A stretch of DNA of 6,081 nt from GW2011-AR15 sp964512765 (GCA_964512765.1 CAZEKF010000035.1:1-6081), one strand, 5' to 3'. Positions 1 to 5,009 are shown, numbered from the stretch's first letter. Numbers and translations: made by a program. The notes: generated by a model not told the origin, from the letters alone.

Positions 1-116
1 CAATTCATCTGCGGGTCTAACAGACCTGCAGTATTCTTGGCGGAGAATAAAAATAAAAATAATAATAAAGTAACAAACCCGCCAATGAATAACAGATTAA
101 AGTCAACAAATGTCAT
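1..116 (-). CDS. N-terminus of a membrane-anchored protein (partial, runs off left edge)
   Basis: An ATG on the minus strand at 116-114 opens a stop-free frame of 38 codons to the window edge. It begins MTFVDFNLLFIGG and continues with a strongly hydrophobic stretch at about residues 8-24 (rich in Leu and Phe), then a polar segment containing NTAGLLDPQ. This looks like an N-terminal signal anchor or first membrane helix. A TATA-like element on the same strand (plus positions 141-151) is centred about 30 bp upstream of the ATG, which fits a leaderless or nearly leaderless archaeal transcript. The gene is divergent from the homing endonuclease. The plus strand is also open here from position 1 to 147, but it lacks a promoter or visible start and reads less like a protein. 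The family cannot be told from 38 residues. Confidence 0.6.
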   Translation of the reverse strand, partial: MTFVDFNLLFIGGFVTLLLFLFLFSAKNTAGLLDPQMN

Positions 117-128
117 TAAACATAGTTT

Positions 129-186
129 TAGACAGAGAAGTATATAAAATTTGTTGATTTTACACTGGACATCTACTTCTCGTCTA
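129..186. repeat. Imperfect inverted repeat in divergent promoter
   Basis: The arms TAGACAGAGAAGTA (129-142) and TACTTCTCGTCTA (174-186) pair over 13 base pairs with one unpaired A at 134. After one mismatch two more pairs can form (144-145 with 171-172). About 25 bases lie between. The repeat covers the minus-strand TATA element and one copy of CACTGGACAT. It may be an operator or a cruciform-forming site; its role is unknown. Confidence 0.5.
141..151 (-). promoter_or_regulatory. TATA-like element for the left-edge minus gene
   Basis: Read on the minus strand this is AATTTTATATA, centred about 30 bp from the ATG at 116. It is a fair match to an archaeal TATA box and predicts transcription starting within a few bases of the start codon. 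It lies inside the imperfect inverted repeat at 129-186. Confidence 0.45.
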
Positions 187-213
187 TAAATTAGTCAAAA
201 ACCCACTGGACAT
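163..213 (+). repeat. Direct repeat CACTGGACAT (two copies)
   Basis: The 10-mer CACTGGACAT occurs at 163-172 and again at 204-213, with identical start points 41 bp apart, between two divergent genes. The first copy ends about 11 bp from the minus-strand TATA element and the second about 11 bp from the plus-strand TATA element. That arrangement suggests regulator-binding sites, although both copies face the same way. Confidence 0.5.
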
Positions 214-224
214 TCTTGTGTGAG

Positions 225-234
225 ATATATAAAC
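225..234 (+). promoter_or_regulatory. TATA box for the homing endonuclease gene
   Basis: ATATATAAAC lies about 43 bp before the ATG at 273, which predicts transcription from around 255 and a leader of about 15-18 nt carrying the GGTGAT ribosome-binding site at 261-266. Confidence 0.5.
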
Positions 235-272
235 TAAATCACCCAATGCAGTAGAGTAAAGGTGATTTATTT

Positions 273-1100
273 ATGAAAATCTCAACATTAAAAAAATCCA
301 ATGAGTTTGCAGAGTTTTTAGGATGGCATCTAGGAGATGGATGTATCAGTTTGAGCAAATCCAGGTATCAATATTTTTTAACTGGGGATTTAAAAGAAGA
401 ACAAGAATTCTATAATGAAATTGTATTGCCTAATTTTAATAAGTTATTTAATCATATTCTGACAAAAAAAGTCTTGTTAAAAAAATATGCGTCCATTGGT
501 GTATGTGGAATATTTGTTTTTGATAAGAAATTAATTCATTTATTAACTAATAAGCTAGATATTTCTTATGGAAAGAAAATAAACAACTTCATTCCTAAAT
601 ATATAAAAACAAGAAAACAAAAAATTCATTTTATTCGTGGCCTTTTTGATACAGACGGTAGCATTTACTTTTGTAAAAGCAATTACAAAACTAAAAAACC
701 AAACCTGCATAATATTTTCCATTATAAACCAAAAATTAAGGTTGCGACAATTTCCAAACAGTTAATTAGAGATGTCTATAACCTCTTGGTATCACTTGGC
801 TATTCACCAAGATTTACAAAACCAGCAAAACAAAGACCAACTGAGTCAATTATGTATGGAGTTGTAATAGATATTAAAAAAGACATACAAAAATATCTCA
901 AAGAAATAGGATTTAAGAATACAAAGCACAAAACAAAAGTTGAAATAGCTAAAATATTTGGTTTTTGTCCACCATTTACTAAAATTAATCAAAGAAAAGA
1001 AATACTTAATAAAAAAATTAATCCATTGACATTCTATACTAAAAGTTATACTCAGAATTTAAATAAAATAAAAAAGGGATTAAACACATGGATAGAATAA
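273..1100 (+). CDS. LAGLIDADG-family homing endonuclease (free-standing)
   Basis: The 275-residue protein has the two LAGLIDADG-type helices expected of a single-chain enzyme. The first is FLGWHLGDG (residues 15-23, acidic residue D22) and the second is FIRGLFDTDG (residues 120-129, acidic residue D128). The acidic residue closing each motif is the metal ligand of this family, so the enzyme is predicted to make sequence-specific double-strand breaks. The C-terminal half is lysine-rich, as expected for DNA binding. The start is fixed by AAAGGTGAT at 258-266, six bases before the ATG. It is not embedded in an intein or an obvious rRNA or tRNA intron in this window; it stands 51 bp upstream of an intron-bearing tRNA gene. 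In archaea this family usually sits in rRNA or tRNA introns or inteins, so a free-standing copy could be mobile or domesticated. Both key acidic residues are present and there is no internal stop, so it may be active. The recognition site is unknown. Confidence 0.9.
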   Translation: MKISTLKKSNEFAEFLGWHLGDGCISLSKSRYQYFLTGDLKEEQEFYNEIVLPNFNKLFNHILTKKVLLKKYASIGVCGIFVFDKKLIHLLTNKLDISYGKKINNFIPKYIKTRKQKIHFIRGLFDTDGSIYFCKSNYKTKKPNLHNIFHYKPKIKVATISKQLIRDVYNLLVSLGYSPRFTKPAKQRPTESIMYGVVIDIKKDIQKYLKEIGFKNTKHKTKVEIAKIFGFCPPFTKINQRKEILNKKINPLTFYTKSYTQNLNKIKKGLNTWIE

Positions 1101-1113
1101 AAATATAAGTAAA

Positions 1114-1123
1114 TTATTTAAAT
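1114..1123 (+). promoter_or_regulatory. TATA box for tRNA-Leu
   Basis: TTATTTAAAT is centred about 33 bp upstream of the mature tRNA 5' end at 1152, which allows a short 5' leader to be removed by RNase P. Confidence 0.5.
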
Positions 1124-1184
1124 TAAACTTAAATTCTAGAACATACTACCTGCGGGGGTAGCAAAGCCTGGTCAAATGCGCAGG

Positions 1185-1207
1185 TGCTTATTTAATTAAG
1201 CTGCGAT
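1185..1207 (+). other. tRNA intron 1 (23 nt, non-canonical position 30/31)
   Basis: This intron separates anticodon-stem positions 30 and 31. CGCA (1179-1182) pairs with TGCG (1202-1205) as a 4-bp central helix. It is flanked by 3-nt bulges GGT (1183-1185) and ATA (1206-1208). An inner hairpin GCTTA/TAAGC (1186-1190 with 1197-1201) closes the intron. Cutting between the second and third base of each bulge, the usual place for the archaeal splicing endonuclease, gives exactly the ends that restore the CAGGA/TCCTG stem. The outer helix is nearly absent, so this is a relaxed bulge-helix-bulge site. Confidence 0.85.
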
Positions 1208-1214
1208 ACTTAAG

Positions 1215-1255
1215 ACTAGGCCAATGATACAGCCAAGGTTGTACTTTGGTAAGAT
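1215..1255 (+). other. tRNA intron 2 (41 nt, canonical position 37/38)
   Basis: CTTA (1209-1212) pairs with TAAG (1250-1253) as the 4-bp central helix. The bulges are AGA (1213-1215) and ATA (1254-1256), and cuts after their second bases define this intron. The outer helix CAGGA/TCCTG exists only once intron 1 is gone. Inside, CCAAGG (1233-1238) can pair with CTTTGG (1244-1249) as a hairpin; a weaker alternative inner helix pairs 1216-1219 with 1246-1249. Confidence 0.88.
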
Positions 1256-1301
1256 ATCCTGTATCTTAGTGATTTCGGGAGTTCAAATCTCCTCCCCCGC
1301 A

Positions 1302-1313
1302 TTTCTTTTTATT
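1302..1313 (+). terminator. T-run terminator after tRNA-Leu
   Basis: TTTCTTTTTATT follows the tRNA 3' end directly, as expected for archaeal oligo-T termination. Confidence 0.5.
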
Positions 1314-1333
1314 CTCACAACTTCTTCCATAAG

Positions 1334-1342
1334 TTTATATAC
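1334..1342 (+). promoter_or_regulatory. TATA box for the RG-rich zinc protein gene
   Basis: TTTATATAC is centred near 1338, predicting a transcript start near 1364. This rules against the in-frame TTG at 1357 as start and leaves a leader of about 23 nt holding the AAAGGTG site at 1376-1382. Confidence 0.5.
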
Positions 1343-1386
1343 AAAGTCAAACTCCTTTGAGACAATATTGTAAACAAAGGTGTAAA

Positions 1387-1992
1387 ATGAAAGATTTTGA
1401 AAAAGGAAAAAATTATGGTAGACAAGGTTCAAGAAGATCTGATAGGCGAGGTTCAGGAAGACCAAACAGAGGTCGGTCTATTAGAGATTCAGACAGGTCT
1501 GACAGAAGAAGTTCAGGGTTTAACAGATCAAACTCCGGCAGATATAGTGGCGGACGATCAGGTGGATTTAACAGAGGGAGATCAGGCGGGTTTAATAGAA
1601 GACGCGGAACAAGAGATGAAAAAATGAAACATCAAGTAACTTGCGATGGTTGCGGAGATGAATGTGAAGTTCCTTTTAAACCAACATCAAGCAAACCTGT
1701 TTACTGCGACGATTGTTTTAAAAAAACAGCTAACAGGAGAGGAGATACTAAAGGCTCACGAGCGCAAAAAGATAATTCTAAAGAAATTGAAGAATTAAAT
1801 CTTAAACTGGATGTTGTCTTAGACATGCTACGAGATTTAAAAAAAGACATAGCAAGTTCTAAAGAAAAAGCAGAGCCAGTGAAAGAGAAAAAAACAACAA
1901 AAAAGAAACCTGCTGAAAAAAAAGCAAAACCTAAAAAAGCAGCAGCTAAGAAAAAAACAGTTAAGAAGAAAACTACTAAAAAGAAAAAGTAG
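1387..1992 (+). CDS. RG-rich CxxC-x17-CxxC zinc protein with lysine-rich tail
   Basis: The 201-residue protein has four parts. Residues 1-78 are low-complexity and rich in Arg, Gly and Ser, with repeated SGGFNR-like units, similar in style to RGG-box RNA-binding regions. Residues 86-110 form a zinc ribbon: C86-x2-C89, then 17 residues including EVPFKPT, then C107-x2-C110. This matches the CxxC-x17-CxxC domain I know from DPANN archaea and CPR bacteria. Residues 129-158 form a predicted amphipathic coiled coil (EIEELNLKLDVVLDML). Residues 159-201 are a histone-H1-like tail of Lys and Ala. The ATG at 1387 is chosen because AAAGGTG (1376-1382) sits four bases upstream. The layout suggests a cytoplasmic nucleic-acid-binding protein, possibly oligomeric. 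A role in RNA handling or chromatin is inference only. Extreme base composition follows from the repeats rather than clear transfer. Confidence 0.85.
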   Translation: MKDFEKGKNYGRQGSRRSDRRGSGRPNRGRSIRDSDRSDRRSSGFNRSNSGRYSGGRSGGFNRGRSGGFNRRRGTRDEKMKHQVTCDGCGDECEVPFKPTSSKPVYCDDCFKKTANRRGDTKGSRAQKDNSKEIEELNLKLDVVLDMLRDLKKDIASSKEKAEPVKEKKTTKKKPAEKKAKPKKAAAKKKTVKKKTTKKKK

Positions 1993-1998
1993 TTTTTT
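1993..1998 (+). terminator. T-run terminator after the zinc protein gene
   Basis: Six Ts directly follow the TAG stop, and more T-rich sequence continues to about 2009. This is typical of archaeal termination. The palindrome at 2012-2035 just beyond may assist. Confidence 0.4.
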
Positions 1999-2011
1999 AT
2001 TTATATTTCTA

Positions 2012-2035
2012 AAATTCACAAATATTTGTGAATTT
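2012..2035. repeat. Perfect 24-bp palindrome
   Basis: AAATTCACAAAT followed at once by its reverse complement ATTTGTGAATTT, with no spacer. The half-site TTTGTGA (2025-2031) recurs at 2040-2046. It lies in the 195-bp gap between the zinc protein and the phosphoribosyltransferase-like gene, about 120 bp before the latter's TATA box. It could be a dimeric operator or part of a terminator. I see no gene in 1993-2187. Confidence 0.6.
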
Positions 2036-2154
2036 AAATTTTGTGATTTTTACTTCCAAAAGAATAATTACAAATAGAAAGTTACTGCATTTACATAGCG
2101 TGTGGTTGTATTTTCTTCATATTCTTTATTTTTAAGTTATTATAAGACTATATC

Positions 2155-2167
2155 TTTAAATATAAAT
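2155..2167 (+). promoter_or_regulatory. TATA box for the phosphoribosyltransferase-like gene
   Basis: TTTAAATATAAAT is centred at 2161. A start about 26 bp downstream would fall at or just before the GTG at 2188, arguing for a leaderless mRNA starting there. Confidence 0.5.
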
Positions 2168-2187
2168 TATTGGTCCAAAACAACAAA

Positions 2188-3051
2188 GTGACAGATCCAA
2201 TAAAATTACAGCTTCTTGAACATAGATTAGCTAAGTTAGATAAGGTAAATTTAAATGGTGCAAAAAACAGTAATAATAAGGACCTTAATATTGGCTCTTT
2301 TGAAGAATGGACAGATATAATAACTAGAATTTCAAACCCAGATGTATTAAGGACTGCATTATATGGTTTATTTCAGCCTCTTTATGATAGATTAGTTGAA
2401 AGTCCAGGTCCTTTTTCAAGTAATATGAGACCACATGCTATTCAAGTAATGAATACTCTTCATTTATTGAGTTCAAAATATCTAAAATCCTTTTATTTTG
2501 GAGAACCTAATATTAAAGGATTTCAAAAAGGAATTAGACCTCATTTAGAAAAAATTGCAGGTTTTGATAAAGAATCAAAATATGAAACAAAAACTAGAAA
2601 CATGAGCAATGATTCTTTGACACCAAGTAATTTACAATCATTTATTATTACATACGGAGAAGCAGTTTTAAAGGGAGTTATACCCTTTCCTGATTTCATT
2701 ATGGGAATAGCATGCGGCTCGAGTGAAATTGCATATGCAACAGCTGCTATAATGGGGTCTACATCAGGCTTTGTAAGGATGTCGTATACAAGGAAAGACA
2801 CACATGTCAAAATGATATGTGAAGATCAAGAAGGTATTGCAACAAAAATAACAGGTCATAATGTAGCTGTGGTTGAGGATTTTATATGTTCAGCTCAATC
2901 AATGAGAGACGTACTTTTATTTGTGGAAGATCACAATCCTGTCCATTCTCGTGGGTTTTCTATTCGCGAAAATTCAAATAAATGGGAATACTTAGTCAGT
3001 GATATGAAAGTTGAAATTGAGAGACCTAATTTTTATGTATTTACTAGATAA
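2188..3051 (+). CDS. Phosphoribosyltransferase-like protein
   Basis: Starting at GTG 2188 the protein has 287 residues; a TTG at 2170 would add six. The GTG is preferred because the TATA box at 2155-2167 places transcription start beside it and neither start has a ribosome-binding site. The C-terminal half resembles a type I phosphoribosyltransferase fold. The segment around residues 164-178 (VIPFPDFIMGIACGS) looks like the first strand and loop. The strand at 226-238 (VAVVEDFICSAQS) sits where the PRPP-binding motif belongs, with the adjacent acidic pair E230-D231. The motif is degenerate: the usual TGG/TGA turn reads SAQ, so activity or substrate may differ, or the protein may have lost catalysis. 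The N-terminal 150 residues are helical-looking and unrecognised. The neighbours give no pathway and it has its own promoter and T-run. Family assignment is moderate; the substrate is unknown. Confidence 0.7.
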   Translation: MTDPIKLQLLEHRLAKLDKVNLNGAKNSNNKDLNIGSFEEWTDIITRISNPDVLRTALYGLFQPLYDRLVESPGPFSSNMRPHAIQVMNTLHLLSSKYLKSFYFGEPNIKGFQKGIRPHLEKIAGFDKESKYETKTRNMSNDSLTPSNLQSFIITYGEAVLKGVIPFPDFIMGIACGSSEIAYATAAIMGSTSGFVRMSYTRKDTHVKMICEDQEGIATKITGHNVAVVEDFICSAQSMRDVLLFVEDHNPVHSRGFSIRENSNKWEYLVSDMKVEIERPNFYVFTR

Positions 3052-3077
3052 AAAAAATTTATCTTGAATTTACTTAC

Positions 3078-3084
3078 TTTTTTT
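3078..3084 (+). terminator. T-run terminator after the phosphoribosyltransferase-like gene
   Basis: Seven Ts lie 27 bp after the stop codon and upstream of the next gene's TATA box. Confidence 0.4.
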
Positions 3085-3096
3085 CTAAAACAATAA

Positions 3097-3106
3097 CCTT
3101 AAATAG
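3097..3106 (+). promoter_or_regulatory. TATA box for the CDF-like transporter
   Basis: CCTTAAATAG is centred about 28 bp upstream of the ATG at 3130, the classic spacing for a leaderless archaeal transcript. No ribosome-binding site precedes the ATG. Confidence 0.55.
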
Positions 3107-3129
3107 ACTTTCTAATTGATTAATCAAAC

Positions 3130-3738
3130 ATGAGCAGAGAACATAACAAACAAGCATTAAGGTTATCTTATTTCACTGTAATCTACAATATAGTGGAAGG
3201 TTTAATCTCTGTTATGTTCGGTGCAATGGCTGGCAGCATTGCTCTTATTGGTTTTGGATTAGATAGTTTTGTTGAATCTTTATCAGGAGGTATCATGATA
3301 TGGAGATTCCATAAACATGATTTAACTAAACACGAAGAAAAAAAAATTGAAAAAAAAGCTTTAAAACTAGTTGGATACACATTTTACATTCTAGCAGTAT
3401 ACGTGTTTTATGAGTCTTTTACAAAACTGTATTATAACAAAATACCTAATCCTTCAGTTGTTGGAATGATCATCACAATAATTTCTTTAACTATCATGCC
3501 GATTTTATACGTTAAAAAACACAAGCTAGGCCATAAATTAAAAAGCAGAAGTTTGATAGCTGACGCAAAACAAACAATTGCATGCATGTCATTATCTGTT
3601 GCTGTTTTATTAGGAATAGGTATGAACAAATTTTTTGGATTCTGGCAAGCTGACCCAATTGCTGGGTTAATTGTTTCTGTGTTATTAGTTAGGGAAGGTT
3701 ATTTAGTGTTAAGAAATAAAGAATTGTGTAGTTGTTAA
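3130..3738 (+). CDS. CDF-like cation efflux membrane protein (short form)
   Basis: The 202-residue protein is predicted to have five or six membrane helices: about 12-31, 36-58, 78-100, 110-127, 147-166 and 176-190. Features shared with cation diffusion facilitators are GFGLDSFVESLSGG in helix 2 (D45, E49), LIADAKQT before helix 5 (D145) and ADPIAGL (D175). Divalent metal export driven by protons is the family's usual activity. The canonical HxxxD metal site of zinc transporters is altered, so the substrate is uncertain. The family is usually about 300 residues with a cytoplasmic C-terminal domain. Here the protein ends soon after the last helix with ELCSC, so that domain is missing. This could be a natural short subfamily rather than a truncation, since promoter, start and terminator are all in place. 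The charged loop at 61-79 is likely cytoplasmic. The terminal Cys-Ser-Cys could bind metal (inference). Confidence 0.82.
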   Translation: MSREHNKQALRLSYFTVIYNIVEGLISVMFGAMAGSIALIGFGLDSFVESLSGGIMIWRFHKHDLTKHEEKKIEKKALKLVGYTFYILAVYVFYESFTKLYYNKIPNPSVVGMIITIISLTIMPILYVKKHKLGHKLKSRSLIADAKQTIACMSLSVAVLLGIGMNKFFGFWQADPIAGLIVSVLLVREGYLVLRNKELCSC

Positions 3739-3743
3739 TATAA

Positions 3744-3763
3744 TTTTTAATAACAAATTTTTT
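3744..3763 (+). terminator. T-runs after the CDF-like gene
   Basis: TTTTT and TTTTTT runs within 25 bp of the stop codon, before the convergent minus-strand ORF, are likely termination signals. Confidence 0.35.
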
Positions 3764-3774
3764 CTGTTTATACA

Positions 3775-3969
3775 CTATTTAAGAAAACTCATTAACTTTC
3801 TTTTTATAGAATATTTTTGAATTTTTTTAGGTTCTTTTTCTTCATTATGCTGGTTTAATCTTAATTTTCTTAGATTTGCAAGTTTGTTTATTTGCTTTAG
3901 TTCTTGTTTTATTGTTTCTTTTTCACTTAATTGAAATTTTGTTTGTTGTTTTAATGTCTTGCTTTTCAC
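3775..3969 (-). CDS. Small basic coiled-coil protein (hypothetical)
   Basis: A 64-residue frame starts at GTG 3969. It is rich in Lys, Gln, Glu and Leu, with a heptad-like central part (EKETIKQELKQINKLANLRKL), and it has no cysteine or membrane helix. The GTG lies 28 bp from the centre of the TTTATAAA element at 3993-4000, a good fit to a leaderless start, and the ORF fills the gap between two plus-strand genes. Against it, the region is AT-rich and such frames arise by chance. If real, it is a short cytoplasmic helical protein convergent with the transporter and divergent from the radical SAM gene. No family is recognised. Confidence 0.42.
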   Translation of the reverse strand: MKSKTLKQQTKFQLSEKETIKQELKQINKLANLRKLRLNQHNEEKEPKKIQKYSIKRKLMSFLK

Positions 3970-3992
3970 GTGTTTTTAAATATAACAACATA

Positions 3993-4000
3993 TTTATAAA
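3993..4000. promoter_or_regulatory. TATA box for the radical SAM gene, possibly bidirectional
   Basis: TTTATAAA is symmetric. On the plus strand it predicts transcription from about 4023, giving a leader of about 10 nt before the ATG at 4034. On the minus strand it points to the GTG at 3969. A second candidate, TTTAAATATAAC, lies at 3975-3986. Confidence 0.45.
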
Positions 4001-4033
4001 AATTATCTAATATTCCTTATTATTCTGTTCCAA

Positions 4034-4987
4034 ATGACACCAGTAAATGACGTATCAATTGAAGTAAGTAACACATGTTTTTTTAAATGTAAAATGTGCA
4101 CGTTTTGGCAGAATACAAAAAACAACAACATTGATATATCATATTACAAAAGTTTTTTTCAAGACTTAACTAAATTTAATGGAAGAAACACAACAGTATC
4201 TTTTACAGGAGGTGAACCTCTTTTATACCCTCATGTTTATGAGTTATTATCCATTGCAAAGAAATTAGGATTTAGGACAAACATACTAACAAATGGATGG
4301 CTACTTGATAAAAATAATATAAAAAAAATTTGTGATGCTAGTCCAGATTTAATTAGTTTATCATTAGATGGTTCAACTGCAACATTACATGATGAGATAA
4401 GAGGAGTTAAAGGTAGCTACAAAAAAATTCTTGAATCATGTAAATTGATCAAAGAAGAATTTAATAAACAACGTAAAAGCGTTCAAGTAAGAATTACAAC
4501 CGTAGTCTCAAAACTTAATATACATAATATTGAAAACATTGTTGAACTGATTACAAGAAACAAATATATCGATACCATGCATTGCCAAGCTGTTACAGAC
4601 GTTAACCCAGATCCAAACAATCAAAACAACTTTGACAAATACCTAAAATTATGGCCCAGAAATAATAAACAAATACTGGACGCATATACAAATTTAATTT
4701 ATATCAAAAGAAAAAATAATCTTTTTTCAACAAGTGAAAAGAGATTAAAAATGCAATATCATTATTTTATGCATCCTGATTTAAGAATAAAGAATTTAGT
4801 TTGTCACGCATACAAAGATTTAATTATTGATGTGGAAGGAAATGTAACTTTATGTATCCCAATGAAACTTATTTTGGGTAATATTAAGAACAAATCAATA
4901 GATCAAATGCTTAACTCAGATAAGTTCTTAAGATATAAAAAAAAAAATAAAAAACTGTCAAAAAAACTGTCACGTGTTATTATGTAA
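4034..4987 (+). CDS. Radical SAM protein, C-terminus frameshifted
   Basis: The 317-residue frame begins a few residues before the core of a radical SAM enzyme. C15-x3-C19-x2-C22 (CFFKCKMC) is the site for the [4Fe-4S] cluster that cleaves S-adenosylmethionine. FTGGEP (57-62) contacts the SAM amino group, and ILTNGW and LISLSLDG follow in the expected order. After the barrel, C257 and C274 (within VCHAY and NVTLCIP, joined by DVEGN) match the start of a SPASM-type auxiliary-cluster domain. The annotated end reads LSKKLSRVIM, without cysteine. The expected cysteines lie one frame over, at 4953-5006, just past a run of 11 A. Removing one A there gives a 323-residue protein with the complete Cys-rich end. 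SPASM enzymes usually modify peptides or proteins, or install cofactors. No precursor peptide is recognised nearby and the substrate is unknown. The start ATG has no ribosome-binding site. Confidence 0.88.
   Translation: MTPVNDVSIEVSNTCFFKCKMCTFWQNTKNNNIDISYYKSFFQDLTKFNGRNTTVSFTGGEPLLYPHVYELLSIAKKLGFRTNILTNGWLLDKNNIKKICDASPDLISLSLDGSTATLHDEIRGVKGSYKKILESCKLIKEEFNKQRKSVQVRITTVVSKLNIHNIENIVELITRNKYIDTMHCQAVTDVNPDPNNQNNFDKYLKLWPRNNKQILDAYTNLIYIKRKNNLFSTSEKRLKMQYHYFMHPDLRIKNLVCHAYKDLIIDVEGNVTLCIPMKLILGNIKNKSIDQMLNSDKFLRYKKKNKKLSKKLSRVIM
4937..4947 (+). other. 11-A run at frameshift point of radical SAM gene
   Basis: Eleven consecutive As follow the Tyr codon at 4934-4936. With ten As the reading continues as YKKKIKNCQKNCHVLLCK. 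With eleven it ends in LSKKLSRVIM. The run is a typical place for a replication slip, polymerase slippage during transcription, or a sequencing or assembly error. Further A-runs at 4949-4954 and 4960-4966 are possible alternatives. Confidence 0.8.
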
Positions 4988-5006
4988 AGGAGTAGATCCA
5001 AAGTGA
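4953..5006 (+). pseudogene. Out-of-frame SPASM-like Cys-rich tail of the radical SAM gene
   Basis: In the +1 frame relative to the main ORF, codons from 4953 read NCQKNCHVLLCKGVDPK and then TGA at 5004-5006. The pattern C-x3-C-x4-C after a Lys-rich helix is what closes the SPASM auxiliary-cluster domain in related enzymes. It is therefore the likely true end of the protein rather than a separate gene. Confidence 0.75.
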
Positions 5007-5009
5007 TAA

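Larger units (their letters stand above)
1152..1301 (+). tRNA. tRNA-Leu (anticodon UAA) with two introns
   Basis: The acceptor stem pairs GCGGGGG (1152-1158) with CCCCCGC (1294-1300), with discriminator A1301 and no encoded CCA. The D arm is GCA (1161-1163) with TGC (1177-1179), and its loop contains the invariant GG. The T arm is GGGAG (1277-1281), loop TTCAAAT, CTCCT (1289-1293). A long variable arm (1262-1276) with an ATC/GAT stem marks a class II tRNA. Joining 1152-1184, 1208-1214 and 1256-1301 gives an 86-nt tRNA with anticodon stem CAGGA/TCCTG, loop CTTAAGA and anticodon TAA (1211-1213), all normal for archaeal tRNA-Leu. The two removed segments are introns of 23 and 41 nt. With only one intron removed, no normal anticodon stem-loop forms. 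It is transcribed from its own TATA box and followed by a T-run. Confidence 0.93.

Noticed and set aside
3..90. Three-way-junction-like RNA structure: ATTCAT/ATGAAT, CTGCGGGTCT/AGACCTGCAG and TGGCGG/CCGCCA pairings
   Set aside because: The pairing is tidy, but the same bases encode a convincing membrane-anchor N-terminus on the minus strand with a well-placed TATA box. I could match no known RNA family, so a noncoding RNA is not called.
1..147. Plus-strand open frame from the window edge, ending SFRQRSI
   Set aside because: It is stop-free for 48 codons but overlaps the better-supported minus-strand gene and runs into the divergent promoter. It could be a protein tail only if the minus gene is wrong.
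163..213. CRISPR-like repeat
   Set aside because: Only two 10-bp copies are present, far below the repeat length and number of a CRISPR array, and no cas gene is visible.
1185..1255. tRNA-Leu with one long intron
   Set aside because: Removing a single segment leaves no U at position 33 and no proper anticodon loop. The internal CTTAAGA must be kept as exon, which requires two introns.
1357..1386. Upstream TTG start for the zinc protein
   Set aside because: It lies upstream of the transcript start predicted from the TATA box, and the ATG at 1387 has a good AAAGGTG site.
1283..1465. 60-residue minus-strand frame
   Set aside because: It overlaps the tRNA 3' end and the zinc protein gene on the other strand and has no promoter or ribosome-binding site.
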